DNA of 64,000 nucleotides from Colwellia piezophila ATCC BAA-637 (GCF_000378625.1 NZ_KB905163.1:1-64000); one strand, 5' to 3'. Shown: positions 18,676 through 28,827, counted from the stretch's first letter. Numbers and translations are program-made. Notes: a model not told the origin generated them from the letters alone.

Positions 18676-20613
18676 TTAGTTAAGATCGTTAACCTGTGGT
18701 GCCCACTGGCTGGTTCCTGTATGCGCCATATGATTAACGCCTTGTTCAAATATTTTCTTACCAACATAGTTAGAGCGCTGAGGCCGGCTAACTAGGAAGC
18801 CTTGAATATGCTGGACACCTAAAGACCTTAGCATTTCTAATTGCTCCACTTGCTCAATACCTTCAGCAACTATATTCAAATCAAGCTTTTTTGCCATATC
18901 TACAATCGAGTGCAATATTTTATTGTACTTACTATTATTCATCGCTTCAGAAACAAAAATCTTATCGATTTTTAATACATCTACAGGTAAGTTAGCTAAA
19001 ATTGATAATGAGCTAAAACCGGTACCAAAATCGTCGATGGCTATCAAAACCCCTTTAGCGCGCAGGTTTTCCAACATAGTAAATAATTTATCGGAAGCGT
19101 CAATAAAACAACTTTCCGTAATTTCCAACATCAATGAACGTGGCGGCAAGCCCGCTTTCTCAAGGCTCTCAAAAATCCAATCATCTAAAGGTTTATGTTT
19201 TAGCTGAATTGCTGAAAGATTGACTGAAATACGTGCATTTCTCATGCCCGCGTTATACCAAGCCGACATTTGACGACAAGCCTCATCAAGAATCCAATCG
19301 CCTAACTCGAGAATTAAATTAGAACTTTCTGCAATGGGAATGAACTCATCGGGGGTAATGGTACCTTCAACAGGATGCTGCCAACGAACTAAGGCTTCAA
19401 AATAAATTATGCCATAATCATCAATATCAATGACCGGCTGAAAGGTTAAAAAGAAGTTTTTCGAATCGATGGCCGCACGCATTTCATCGAGTAAGTAATG
19501 GTAACGACGCATACTAGCGCCCATTTCAGGAGAATAAATGCGATAAACGCCACGACCGTCCGTTTTAGCGCGATACATAGCAACATCGGCCATTTGTATA
19601 AGTGCATAAGGCGTCGCTGCGCTATCTGGGTATATCGCAATGCCAATACTTGCGCTAATTTTGATTATTTTAGTCCCTAAAATAAAATCCCTCTCTAACT
19701 CTTTAAGTACATCAATAGCAACACCAATCGATTGTTCAGGGCTTTCTAACTCTCTAATAAACATAGTAAATTCATCACCACCTAAGCGTGATAAATTGTA
19801 CTCTAGTACACTATCATCCTGTTTAAAATTAAGTTTTTTACGACGCACAATAGACTTTAATCGCTCGGCAACCTGAATTAACACTTCATCACCAAAAGAA
19901 TGCCCATAAGAGTCATTAACCGATTTAAAGCCGTCAAGATCAATAAAAAGCAAGGCACTTTTTATGCCTTTTTTCTTCGAAATGATAAGTTGCTTATTAA
20001 TATGATCTAAAAAATGATAACGATCGACAAGTTTGGTTAGCTTGTCACAGAAATTATACTCTTCCGCTTTAAGTTGGTATTCCTCACTTATCTTTTGCAA
20101 ATAATTCAATGAATTGGTAAGAGAATGTAGATTGGCTGAATTTTCATTTACACTACTATCTAATTGATAAGTAGAAATAATACCATCAACTTTATGACAA
20201 AGCGGGGTGATTTTTTTAATCATATTTTTGTGGTAATAAAGGGCATTAACCACAACTGAAGTCAGTGCCATCAGAAGTAAAGCCGTTACCGGAATGGCTA
20301 TATCAATAAACGAGGAGATTAAAAGATTTTCAAAGGGTAATACCCTAATTTCAGTTGCTTTTTCTTCTAAGGTTATAAATATTTCACCTTGATATAAGTA
20401 ACTTTTCGGCATCAGCAGCACGGTTGACATTAATTTATCAAAACGAGTCAAGTTAACTAGTTCCGTTTTGTTAACGGTAATAATTTCATTATTATCAGAT
20501 AACTTAGCGGGATTTTTTGCCATAGAAGTAATGAGGAGTAAGTAAACTAAGAGTAAAAACACTGAAACAAAAAGTGTATTTAACTTCCATGTTGACGCTT
20601 GATGACTTTCCAT
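18676..20613 (-). CDS. membrane GGDEF-EAL cyclic-di-GMP enzyme
   Basis: About 645 residues. There is one membrane helix (LFVSVFLLLVYLLLITSMA), a periplasmic segment of about 100 residues and a second helix, followed by cytoplasmic GGDEF and EAL domains. The GGDEF motif (RLGGDEFTMFIRE) is intact. The EAL domain keeps EALVRW, the metal-site IDDFGTGFSS, LKIDKIF and VAEGIEQ, so both synthesis and breakdown of c-di-GMP are chemically possible. The frame extends to a TTG at 20703, adding another hydrophobic stretch. I prefer the ATG at 20613 because it gives a simple in-out-in topology; neither start has a good ribosome site. The sensed signal is unknown. Confidence 0.9.
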   Translation of the reverse strand: MESHQASTWKLNTLFVSVFLLLVYLLLITSMAKNPAKLSDNNEIITVNKTELVNLTRFDKLMSTVLLMPKSYLYQGEIFITLEEKATEIRVLPFENLLISSFIDIAIPVTALLLMALTSVVVNALYYHKNMIKKITPLCHKVDGIISTYQLDSSVNENSANLHSLTNSLNYLQKISEEYQLKAEEYNFCDKLTKLVDRYHFLDHINKQLIISKKKGIKSALLFIDLDGFKSVNDSYGHSFGDEVLIQVAERLKSIVRRKKLNFKQDDSVLEYNLSRLGGDEFTMFIRELESPEQSIGVAIDVLKELERDFILGTKIIKISASIGIAIYPDSAATPYALIQMADVAMYRAKTDGRGVYRIYSPEMGASMRRYHYLLDEMRAAIDSKNFFLTFQPVIDIDDYGIIYFEALVRWQHPVEGTITPDEFIPIAESSNLILELGDWILDEACRQMSAWYNAGMRNARISVNLSAIQLKHKPLDDWIFESLEKAGLPPRSLMLEITESCFIDASDKLFTMLENLRAKGVLIAIDDFGTGFSSLSILANLPVDVLKIDKIFVSEAMNNSKYNKILHSIVDMAKKLDLNIVAEGIEQVEQLEMLRSLGVQHIQGFLVSRPQRSNYVGKKIFEQGVNHMAHTGTSQWAPQVNDLN

Positions 20614-20727
20614 AACTAAACCCGACAATGAGAAACTATAATATATATCACGAATTAACTCGAAAACAATCCATAATAAAACCAATAAAAACAATAAAAG
20701 CAAACTTTAATTAAATTTCATCCAATA

Positions 20728-21843
20728 TTAAGGCAAGTGCTCACTCGCTAAATAGTCGTGTGATTGCATCTCTTGTAGACGGCTCAAACAACGTTTAAAT
20801 TCAAAGGCTAAACGCCCGCCGCTATACAAGTCTTCTAAAGCAAGTTCAGCTGACATAATTAATTTAACATTACGTTCGTAAAACTCATCCACCAAAGCAA
20901 TAAAGCGGCGAGTAGTATCATCGGTGTCTGGTCCCATCTTTTTAACATTAGCCATTAATACGGTGTTATACAGTTGACTTATTTCCATGTAATCACCTTG
21001 GCTACGGGCACTTTCACACAGCACTGAGAAGTCAAAATAGACCACACCATCACTGACCAACACAGTTTCTAATTGACGGTGATTAATCTCGATAGATTGC
21101 CCAGCTTTACCTTCATCGGGTGATAATTGCTTAAAGTAGTGGCTTAAATTTTCATCTGCTTGCGCATCCAGTGGATAATGAAATATTTCTGCCTGCTCTA
21201 ACGTTCTTAACCGATAATCAACACCGCTATCAACATTAACAATCAGGGTATGCTCGTTTATCAGCCTTATCGCCGGTAAAAATCGCTCTCGTTGTAAGCC
21301 ATTTCGATACAGTTCATCTGGAATTATATTAGAGGTCGCCACCAAGGTTACATTGTGAGCAAATAACTCTTCAAATAAAGTGCCAAGAATCATAGCATCG
21401 GTAATGTCGGAGACAAAAAACTCATCAAAACAAATTATCTGTGTTTCGTCAGCGAATTTTTTCGCGATCAATTTAAGTGGATCAGATTGCCCCGTAAGCG
21501 TTTTTAACTCTTGATGAACTCTGTGCATAAAGCGATGAAAGTGCACCCGCATTTTATTATCAAACGGTAAACTTTCAAAAAAAGTATCCACTAAGTAGGT
21601 TTTACCCCGCCCGACACCGCCCCAAAAATACAAACCTTTAACCGGTTTTACTTCTTGCTTCTTATATATTTTTTTCCAGCGATTCAGTACTTTTTTAAAA
21701 CCTGAAACCGCTAAAGGTTTACTTTGTAAATCGTCATATAAACGTTGCAGATGCATAACAGCATTTTCTTGTGCCGCATCGAAAAAAAAATCATCCCGGG
21801 TTAAATCTTGTTTATACTTATCAATAGGTGAGAGTTTTATCAT
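20728..21843 (-). CDS. zapE: cell division ATPase ZapE (AFG1-like)
   Basis: AAA-type ATPase that associates with the Z-ring in gammaproteobacteria. The 371 residues carry Walker A GGVGRGKT at about 75-82, a Walker B region ending ICFDEFFV, and the sensor-like ATSNIIPDELYRNGLQRERFLPAI characteristic of the AFG1/ZapE family. Divergent from zapG and degQ/degS, the usual neighbourhood in Shewanella-like genomes. Confidence 0.96.
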   Translation of the reverse strand: MIKLSPIDKYKQDLTRDDFFFDAAQENAVMHLQRLYDDLQSKPLAVSGFKKVLNRWKKIYKKQEVKPVKGLYFWGGVGRGKTYLVDTFFESLPFDNKMRVHFHRFMHRVHQELKTLTGQSDPLKLIAKKFADETQIICFDEFFVSDITDAMILGTLFEELFAHNVTLVATSNIIPDELYRNGLQRERFLPAIRLINEHTLIVNVDSGVDYRLRTLEQAEIFHYPLDAQADENLSHYFKQLSPDEGKAGQSIEINHRQLETVLVSDGVVYFDFSVLCESARSQGDYMEISQLYNTVLMANVKKMGPDTDDTTRRFIALVDEFYERNVKLIMSAELALEDLYSGGRLAFEFKRCLSRLQEMQSHDYLASEHLP

Positions 21844-21971
21844 TGAGAGCCTATGTTATTTAAAACGTAACTTTATTGGTGAACATGCACTTGAAAAATA
21901 ATTTTTTACTACGATATTCTAACTTAGTAAATTGTTTTGATGATAGTATAATCTATCTCGGCGTTATATTA

Positions 21972-22051
21972 ATACCCGTTTCCATTCAAAGTGCCTTGAA
22001 TTGAAATTGCTCAAGCACTCTGAAACCTGCATCTTGATTGATAACGGGTAT
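21972..22051. repeat. 80-bp palindromic repeat between zapE and zapG
   Basis: Begins ATACCCGTT and ends AACGGGTAT, with internal sub-repeats (GTGCCTTGAA, CAAGCACTCTGAA) that allow a branched hairpin. Its ends resemble, but are not the same as, the ATACCAA-type elements elsewhere in this window. It is probably a dispersed intergenic repeat. It lies in the shared upstream region of two divergent division genes. Confidence 0.6.
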
Positions 22052-22095
22052 ATACCCAACAGTTTAATTTCTAAATACAATGTAAGGTAAACCCT

Positions 22096-22551
22096 ATGAA
22101 TGTAGTAATAGCTCTAGTCATTTTTATCATCGGCGGTATCGCTGGATTTTTTGCAACACGCCTTCTTTCTAGCAGCAGCCAAGAGCAACGTAAATTAGCG
22201 GAGCAAGTTACCAAAAGCGAAGCCGCATTGGATCAATACAAGCTTGATGTTGCCGATCATTTATCAACTTCTGCCAACTTACTGGAACAAATGAACAGTA
22301 CTTGCCAAACAGCAATGAAACAGATGCAAGAGAGTACTCAATTGTTACAAAGAGCCACTACCGTTGAAGTTGATGGCATGCCATTCTTCTCTGCCGAAAC
22401 TCAGCAGCAACTAGCACAAACAGCGACATTACGGCACCAAAAACGTCATGTAGAAACAGCTACCAACGTAACCGAGCCCCCGCTTGACTATTCAAATGAG
22501 CAAAGTGGCTTATTCGATGGTCAGCAACAAAAACTTACAACTGCAGAGTAA
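22096..22551 (+). CDS. zapG: cell division/envelope protein ZapG (YhcB, DUF1043)
   Basis: A 151-residue inner-membrane protein: one N-terminal helix (VVIALVIFIIGGIAGFFATRLL), a coiled-coil region (EQRKLAEQVTKSEAALDQYK) and a disordered Gln/Thr-rich tail. The family is linked to coordination of envelope growth and division in gammaproteobacteria. It sits upstream of degQ and divergent from zapE, matching conserved order. Confidence 0.92.
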   Translation: MNVVIALVIFIIGGIAGFFATRLLSSSSQEQRKLAEQVTKSEAALDQYKLDVADHLSTSANLLEQMNSTCQTAMKQMQESTQLLQRATTVEVDGMPFFSAETQQQLAQTATLRHQKRHVETATNVTEPPLDYSNEQSGLFDGQQQKLTTAE

Positions 22552-22690
22552 AATGACATAAAAAACACTGAACTAAAGTATTTTAATTCAGTCTATTTTG
22601 GAGTAATTATAAAAGTTAACAGATACGGGTTAACTTTTTTTATTGGTATTTTTTATTGATATAACAATAAATCTCGGAGCACTCTTAAAT

Positions 22691-24091
22691 ATGAAAAACT
22701 CATCTAAACTATCCCAGCGCAGCAAATCATCTACCTACGCTAAATTATCTGTTGTTATCAGCGCAGCCATACTCTCATCAACTCTTGCGTTAACTAGCGC
22801 CCCGGTACTAGCACATTTGCCAAGCCAAGTTGATGGTCATTTAATGCCAAGTTTGGCTCCTATGTTGGAGCATGCCACCCCTGCCGTTGTCAGTATTTCT
22901 GTCGTCGGTACTCATAAAGTAGCGCAACAAAACGTGCCCGAGGCTTTTCAATTTTTCTTCGGTAATAAAGGCCAAGGGCCCGCGCAAGAACGAGCATTTC
23001 GTGGTTTAGGCTCAGGTGTCATAATTGATAGTGAGAAAGGTTATATTGTTACCAATAATCATGTCATCGAAAATGCTGACAAGATCATGATCACCTTAAA
23101 GGATGGTCGCCAGTTAGAAGCAAAGAAATTAGGCAGCGATGCCAAAAGTGATATTGCCTTACTACAAATTGAGCCAGACAACTTAAGAGACATTAAACTC
23201 GCTGACTCAGATAAACTGCGCGTTGGTGATTTCGCCGTGGCTATTGGTAGTCCATTTGGCTTGGGGCAAACCGTAACGTCAGGCATTGTCAGTGCGTTAG
23301 GGCGTACTAATTTAAATATTGAACACTATGAAGATTTCATTCAAACCGATGCGGCCATCAATAGTGGTAACTCTGGTGGCGCTTTGGTTAATTTACGCGG
23401 TGAATTAATTGGTATCAATACTGCCATTATTGGCCCAGGTGGCGGTAATGTCGGCATTGGCTTTGCTATCCCCAGTAATATGATGCACAACCTAGTGCAG
23501 CAAATTATTGAATTTGGCGAAGTACATCGTGGCATTCTTGGCGTATCTGGTCGCAGTGTTAACAGCGAGATAGCCAAAGCGATGGAGCTTGAGGTTAGTC
23601 AAGGTGGCTTTATTGAACAAGTAATGCCAGATTCTGCCGCTGATGAAGCAGGTATTAAAGCCGGCGATGTCATTGTCGCTATGAATGGTAAAGCGATTAA
23701 AAGCTTCTTAGAGTTACGCGCTAAGATTGGTTCAATTGGCGCAAATAAAAAAGTTACCTTAACGATAATAAGAGATGGTGAAGAAGAAGTCTTCACGGTG
23801 AAATTAAAGCAAGATCAAAGTGCTGATATTAGCGCTGCCAGTATTCACCGTATGTTAGATGGCGCTCAGCTGGATAATGACACTAAAAACAAAACTGTAA
23901 TTATAGAGCAAGTTGCCGAGGGTTCCCCTGCACAAATGGCCGGTTTACAAGCAGGTGACATTATCACCGGCGTTAACCGCAGTCGTATTGAGGATATCGC
24001 GCAACTACGTGATTACCTTAAAGGTAAGACCGGTGTATTAGCCTTAAATATTGTGCGTGATAATCATGCTCAGTACATCATGATTCGTTAA
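22691..24091 (+). CDS. degQ: periplasmic serine protease DegQ/DegP
   Basis: HtrA-family protease/chaperone for misfolded envelope proteins. The 466 residues comprise a signal peptide ending near SAPVLAH and a trypsin-like domain with the triad His124 (TNNHVIE), Asp154 (SDIALLQ) and Ser228 (GNSGGA). Two PDZ domains follow (about 270-370 and 380-465). The frame opens at 22643, but the ATG at 22691 starts the signal peptide and has GGAGC upstream. Paired with degS downstream, as in most gammaproteobacteria. Confidence 0.96.
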   Translation: MKNSSKLSQRSKSSTYAKLSVVISAAILSSTLALTSAPVLAHLPSQVDGHLMPSLAPMLEHATPAVVSISVVGTHKVAQQNVPEAFQFFFGNKGQGPAQERAFRGLGSGVIIDSEKGYIVTNNHVIENADKIMITLKDGRQLEAKKLGSDAKSDIALLQIEPDNLRDIKLADSDKLRVGDFAVAIGSPFGLGQTVTSGIVSALGRTNLNIEHYEDFIQTDAAINSGNSGGALVNLRGELIGINTAIIGPGGGNVGIGFAIPSNMMHNLVQQIIEFGEVHRGILGVSGRSVNSEIAKAMELEVSQGGFIEQVMPDSAADEAGIKAGDVIVAMNGKAIKSFLELRAKIGSIGANKKVTLTIIRDGEEEVFTVKLKQDQSADISAASIHRMLDGAQLDNDTKNKTVIIEQVAEGSPAQMAGLQAGDIITGVNRSRIEDIAQLRDYLKGKTGVLALNIVRDNHAQYIMIR

Positions 24092-24148
24092 ATACTGTTC
24101 AATAAAACATGAGTAACAATTAAATAATAAATACTCAAGCAAACTGTA

Positions 24149-24208
24149 AGCTGATTAAATTGATAAGACCTTAGTATAAAGTCGAACTCAGTCTCATCAG
24201 CTTTTTTT
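24149..24208 (+). terminator. probable terminator between degQ and degS
   Basis: Arms AGCTGAT and ATCAGCT, separated by about 40 bases with partial inner pairing (AAGACC/AGTCT), followed by seven T. It would separate degQ from degS transcription. The long loop lowers certainty. Confidence 0.5.
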
Positions 24209-24252
24209 ATGTTACACTGAAATTATTGGTGCAAAACAACATAAGATAGCCT

Positions 24253-25323
24253 TTGAAAATCATCTCTTCAATAAAATATACCCTGACAGCAATCAGTTAC
24301 GGCGTGTTACTGGCCTTAGTTTTATTACTACTTATCCCGGGTATTGTACCTGGCTTAAATGAAACCAGTTTAGTGAGCAGTCTATTTAAGGGCAGCCAAG
24401 CACAACAAGCACCGTTATCATTTGCTAAAGCCGTTAGTATCTCCAGCCCTGCGGTTGTTAACATCTACTCGGAACAAATTGAAGTTAACCCTCAATATGG
24501 CCGAAAAGCCCGTAAAAGCACCCGTTTAGGCTCCGGGGTAATAATGGATAGCCATGGCTATATTTTGACTAATCTGCACGTCATTCGCCAAGCAGATCTT
24601 ATCCAAGTACTACTACAAAGTGGTCAAGTCTATCCGGCTGAATTAATAGGCTTTGATCATTATACTGATTTGGCCGTTTTAAAAGTTGATGCCAGTAATT
24701 TACCGGTCATTCCGCAAAAAGAGCAACAAACCTCATTAGTCGGTGATATTGTACTCGCGATTGGTAACCCATTAAATTTAGGGCAAACCGTTACTCAAGG
24801 CATAATTAGTGCCACGGGTCGAAATGGGCTGAGTAACACCAGTTATTTAGAGTTTTTACAAATGGATGCTGCCATCAATGAGGGTAATTCAGGCGGTGCA
24901 CTGATCAACAGTAACGGTATTTTGGTCGGTATCAATTCAAGAAAATTTACTCAGTCAAATCCGCAATTGACCATCCAAGGTATTTTCTTCGCTGTACCTT
25001 ATCAATTGGCTTTTAAGGTCATGCGTCAAATTATTGAAAATGGCAAAGTAGTACGTGGCTGGTTGGGTATTTCCACCAAAAATTACCATAGAGAATTAAA
25101 AGGCTTTGTTGTTGATGAAGTGATGGATAATAGCCCAGCACAAGCTGCTGGTATCCAAATAGGTGATATAGTTTATCAGATTGATAACGAGTCAATTAAA
25201 AGCGTAACTCACGCCCTGGATATCATTGCTGAAACAGAGCCAAATACCGAACTTAGCTTTAAAATTTATCGACAAGGTAATGCGATTGAAAGGCGAGTAA
25301 AAATTATAGAGCTAAATAATTAA
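24253..25323 (+). CDS. degS: membrane-anchored site-1 protease DegS
   Basis: Senses misfolded outer-membrane proteins and makes the first cut in the anti-sigma factor RseA, starting the sigma-E response. The 356 residues are one N-terminal anchor (YGVLLALVLLLLIPGIV), a protease domain with His109 (TNLHVI), Asp139 (TDLAVLKVD) and Ser213 (GNSGGA), and a single PDZ domain. The single PDZ and the uncleaved anchor separate it from degQ. Translation starts at TTG 24253. Confidence 0.95.
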   Translation: MKIISSIKYTLTAISYGVLLALVLLLLIPGIVPGLNETSLVSSLFKGSQAQQAPLSFAKAVSISSPAVVNIYSEQIEVNPQYGRKARKSTRLGSGVIMDSHGYILTNLHVIRQADLIQVLLQSGQVYPAELIGFDHYTDLAVLKVDASNLPVIPQKEQQTSLVGDIVLAIGNPLNLGQTVTQGIISATGRNGLSNTSYLEFLQMDAAINEGNSGGALINSNGILVGINSRKFTQSNPQLTIQGIFFAVPYQLAFKVMRQIIENGKVVRGWLGISTKNYHRELKGFVVDEVMDNSPAQAAGIQIGDIVYQIDNESIKSVTHALDIIAETEPNTELSFKIYRQGNAIERRVKIIELNN

Positions 25324-25347
25324 GTTTTAACTTTTTTCTCAAGACAC

Positions 25348-25385
25348 AAAAAAGGCAGACGGTATTAACTACCGTCTGCCTTTTA
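25348..25385 (+). terminator. rho-independent terminator behind degS
   Basis: A strong stem AAAAAGGCAGACGGTA / TACCGTCTGCCTTTTA with a five-base loop and T-rich tail, 25 bases after the degS stop. Its A-run could also serve dsbA, which converges from the right. Confidence 0.9.
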
Positions 25386-25492
25386 TATATAAGGTATTAG
25401 TTAGGTATTCGTTAGATACTAGCTAATATTAAATAAACATTAACACGCGTTACTATTACCTTTACTAAGTAAAAACACCCTTAGCTAAGTGC

Positions 25493-26137
25493 TTATGAGT
25501 CTAATTCAAGTAAGTACTTTACTAAGTTTTGATAATCTTTATCAAAGTTTTTACGATCTAATTTATTTGCATTAATACGGTATTTACCATTCACAAATAC
25601 TGATGGCACACCCGTTAAAGCACGTTTTGCACTCATCGTTTCTTGGCTTTTCTTCATTGAATTTGCTTGTGAAATAACACCAAAGCTTTTCATTAATTTA
25701 TCGAACTTATCACCATCAGCGCCATTTAAGACAAAGATATTGCGGATATCTTTTTCTGAGGTGATTACCGCTTTTTGTACTTGAAGATAATTAAAAAGAG
25801 CACCAATTAGCTTATCTTCATTGCCAAGTTGACCAGCAGCAACGATTGCCTTAGTGAGCATTTGTTGGATCTTAGGGCTAGCACCACGAAGAAAATCAAC
25901 ATGGTTACGTTTAAATGGAACCCCCGAAGGTAAAGATTTTTTCAGGCCATGCATCACCGGTTCAAAATTCTTACAAGCAGGACAATAAACCGAGAAGTAT
26001 TCTCTGACTTCTTTCTTATTGCTCACCTTTTCACTTACTTTAGTATAGTGCTCGCCTTCAGTGTATTGCGCAGCAGAAGCGCCGACAGATAAAGCTAACA
26101 GAGGCATTAGCAAAAGAGATTTAAGTATTTTATTCAT
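25493..26137 (-). CDS. dsbA: periplasmic thiol:disulfide oxidoreductase DsbA
   Basis: Introduces disulfide bonds into exported proteins. The 214 residues have a signal peptide (LLLMPLLALSVGASA) and a thioredoxin fold with an inserted helical domain. The cis-Pro loop is TGVPSVFVNGKY. The active site is Cys52-Pro-Ala-Cys55 (YCPACKNF) rather than the classical CPHC. His stabilises the reactive thiolate in E. coli DsbA, so redox behaviour may differ. Encoded next to srkA, the same neighbour as in E. coli (yihE-dsbA), though here a gap of 80 bases separates them. Confidence 0.92.
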   Translation of the reverse strand: MNKILKSLLLMPLLALSVGASAAQYTEGEHYTKVSEKVSNKKEVREYFSVYCPACKNFEPVMHGLKKSLPSGVPFKRNHVDFLRGASPKIQQMLTKAIVAAGQLGNEDKLIGALFNYLQVQKAVITSEKDIRNIFVLNGADGDKFDKLMKSFGVISQANSMKKSQETMSAKRALTGVPSVFVNGKYRINANKLDRKNFDKDYQNLVKYLLELDS

Positions 26138-26219
26138 TATTATTTCCTAAAGTAAAATGGCCCAATTACAGTAACTACTATAAATAACTTAAATTAGTTA
26201 TTTATATTAGCTACTTGGG

Positions 26220-27206
26220 TTAAAAATTTTGTAAACTTAACGGCGGCTGTTGCAATGCAGACATTTGCTCTTTAAGCATTAATATTTGCTGTTCCCAATA
26301 TTTCTCAGTATTGAACCAAGGAAAATTTTGCGGAAAAGCAGGATCTTGCCAACGTTTGCATAACCATGCCATATAATTAACTAGTCGCATAGTTCTTAAT
26401 GATTCTATCAAGATTAGCTGGTCACTTTCAAACGTAAAGAACTCTTCATAGCCCATTAATAATGTATCAAGCTGTAACAACTGCTGTTGCCTGTCACCTG
26501 ATAGCATCATCCATAGGTCTTGTATAGCTGGACCGGTGCGACAATCATCTAGATCAACAAAGTGCGGCCCTTCATCACGCCATAAAATATTGCCGGCATG
26601 ACAATCGCCATGTAAGCGAATCTGTTTAGTATGTTTCGCGGGTAGATACTGCTTGGCGGCAACGTCAATCACTTGATCCAAAATGGTAAAAAATGGCGTT
26701 ATTAAGCCTTTCGGCACATAGTTAGAGGCAATGATACTTTCACGTGCTTGGTACAGTAATTCATCGGTATTAAAGTTTGGCCTGTGCTTAAAGTCCTTTT
26801 GTGACGATACCGCATGAATACGAGCAATAAAACGGCCCATCCACTCTAATTGATTGAGATTATCCACTTCAAAGATCCGGCCACCTCGACAAGGGAAGAC
26901 CGCAAAATGGTAACCTTGGTACTCAAACAAGCTTCGGCCATTAATCTTCAACGGCGCAACAATAGGCAATTCGTGCTCTTCCAGTTCAAAGGAAAATTCA
27001 TGCTCTTCGTGAATATTCTTTAGCTGCCAACGCTGTGGTCGATAAAACTTAGTGACGTATTTTACTAAGTTATCATCATGAAATTGATAGACACGATTTT
27101 CATAGCTATTAAGCGCTAGTAAACCACTATCAACAGTAAAACCGGCACTTTCTAGGGCGTCAATAATTAAATCTGGTGACAAGGCACTAAAATCAAATGA
27201 TGCCAT
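26220..27206 (-). CDS. srkA: stress response kinase SrkA (YihE/RdoA)
   Basis: A cytoplasmic Ser/Thr protein kinase of the aminoglycoside-phosphotransferase fold, reported to protect against stress-induced death. The 328 residues show the catalytic loop LHGDCHAGNILW, the metal motif FVDLDDCRTGPA and the family stretch SYENRVYQF near the nucleotide site. The start overlaps the ccoG stop by one base, so the two are co-translated; dsbA follows. Confidence 0.95.
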   Translation of the reverse strand: MASFDFSALSPDLIIDALESAGFTVDSGLLALNSYENRVYQFHDDNLVKYVTKFYRPQRWQLKNIHEEHEFSFELEEHELPIVAPLKINGRSLFEYQGYHFAVFPCRGGRIFEVDNLNQLEWMGRFIARIHAVSSQKDFKHRPNFNTDELLYQARESIIASNYVPKGLITPFFTILDQVIDVAAKQYLPAKHTKQIRLHGDCHAGNILWRDEGPHFVDLDDCRTGPAIQDLWMMLSGDRQQQLLQLDTLLMGYEEFFTFESDQLILIESLRTMRLVNYMAWLCKRWQDPAFPQNFPWFNTEKYWEQQILMLKEQMSALQQPPLSLQNF

Positions 27207-28666
27207 TAGCGTTTATTAAAAAATCGGCTTTCTTTCTCTATTTTAGCCTCACCTTCCGGTGCAATTTGTTCAACGGTAAAAATAATATTATTCATATAGC
27301 TTTCCAATTCATAAGGGTCCACAGAAATACTAATAGGTAAGGTATAAACCGTCGCCGCCTTTACCGTCACTTCTTGCTTTCCATGCCATGTTGTATTTTC
27401 AATACCTTTAACAGAAAGTTTATAGGTATTGTTCGTTTGCGACATATTAAGGATTTTTAAGGTAAAGACATTCTCAATATCACCATTAAAGTTCTCTTTC
27501 GATAATTCAGTGCGATCGCGAATGATATCTAAAGATAACGGTACCCTATTAACGATTTCAAGCACTAACATTGTACTCATAATAACCAGTAATACCGCAT
27601 AACCAATGAGCTTAGAGCGAACAAAGTGTACTTTTTTACCTTGTAATTCATGCTCTGTGGTATAGCGAATAAGCCCTGGTTCATAATTCATCTTGTCCAT
27701 AACGCCATCACAAGCATCAACACAAGCACCACAGTTGATACATTCATACTGTAAGCCATTACGAATATCGATACCAGTTGGGCAAACCTCGACACAAAGG
27801 TTACAGTCAATACAATCGCCAAGCCCCATGGCTTTGTGGTCGTCTTTACGACCCCTGGCTCCTCTACTTTCGCCACGTTTACTGTCATAAGTAACCGTTA
27901 CGGTATCTTTATCAAACATGGCTGATTGAAAACGTGCATAAGGGCACATGTGTAAACACACAGTTTCTCGCATCCAACCAGCATTGCCGTAAGTAGCGAA
28001 AGTAAAAAAGGCTAAAATCACCGCCATTGTCATACTAGTATTAATGGTAAATACATCAACAAACAAGTCTTGCATCGGCGAGAAATAGCCGGCAAAAGTC
28101 ATTGCCGTATAGAGTGAGAATAATAACCAAGCCGCGTGTTTTAAGGTTTTCCGGATGATTTTATTACTATTAAATTCTTGCTCATCCAACTTTCTCCGCT
28201 GATTGGCGGTACCTTCAATTTTCTCTTCAAACCAAATAAAGATGAAAGTCCACACGGTTTGCGGGCACATGTAGCCACACCATACTCGTCCAATAAATGT
28301 AGTAACAAAGAACAGTAAAAATGCGCCAAAGATACTAAACCATGCCAGTAGCGTTAAATCTTGTGGCCATAACGTCAGACTCCATAGGGTAAAGCGTTGC
28401 TCACTAATATCAAACAATACTGCTTGGTGACCATTAAACTGTAACCAAGGCAGCAGTAAAAAGAAGGCAAAATAAACTAGATTCATACGTTGTCTTAACT
28501 TTTGGAAAAAGCCGGACACTTTACGCACATAAATTTGATCACCTGGCTTATAACGCTCTTTTCCCGTATTTTTATTGCCATGAATTTTGACATTTTTTAT
28601 AGGGATATATTGTTCAACCGCCTTGTTTTTTTTAGGCGTAGAGGAAGAAGGGTCGTTTTCTATCAC
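27206..28666 (-). CDS. ccoG: cytochrome c oxidase accessory protein CcoG
   Basis: Membrane iron-sulfur protein of the CcoG/RdxA/FixG family, involved in copper handling for assembly of cbb3-type oxidase. The 486 residues have several membrane helices (FAFFLLLPWLQF, IFGAFLLFFVTTFIG and others). Two 4Fe-4S clusters are bound through CIDCNLCVEVCPTGI and CINCGACVDACD, and a C-terminal Ig-like domain follows. No cbb3 structural genes are in this window. It overlaps srkA by one base. Confidence 0.95.
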   Translation of the reverse strand: MIENDPSSSTPKKNKAVEQYIPIKNVKIHGNKNTGKERYKPGDQIYVRKVSGFFQKLRQRMNLVYFAFFLLLPWLQFNGHQAVLFDISEQRFTLWSLTLWPQDLTLLAWFSIFGAFLLFFVTTFIGRVWCGYMCPQTVWTFIFIWFEEKIEGTANQRRKLDEQEFNSNKIIRKTLKHAAWLLFSLYTAMTFAGYFSPMQDLFVDVFTINTSMTMAVILAFFTFATYGNAGWMRETVCLHMCPYARFQSAMFDKDTVTVTYDSKRGESRGARGRKDDHKAMGLGDCIDCNLCVEVCPTGIDIRNGLQYECINCGACVDACDGVMDKMNYEPGLIRYTTEHELQGKKVHFVRSKLIGYAVLLVIMSTMLVLEIVNRVPLSLDIIRDRTELSKENFNGDIENVFTLKILNMSQTNNTYKLSVKGIENTTWHGKQEVTVKAATVYTLPISISVDPYELESYMNNIIFTVEQIAPEGEAKIEKESRFFNKR

Positions 28667-28827
28667 GAGAAATCCTTGGTAAGCGGGTAAATACGACTAA
28701 CGAACTTGTTGTTAGCCTTAAAAGAACATTAATTTTATTAACAAAAACACACAATAGCTAATATTTTATTACCTTAGTGAGGGAATTAAGATAAAATCGA
28801 CTCACCAAACTAATTATATGACATATT

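Noticed and set aside
20614-20703. Start of the GGDEF-EAL gene at TTG 20703.
   Set aside because: Kept only as an alternative: the extra residues add a third hydrophobic segment that makes the topology awkward, and no ribosome site precedes it.
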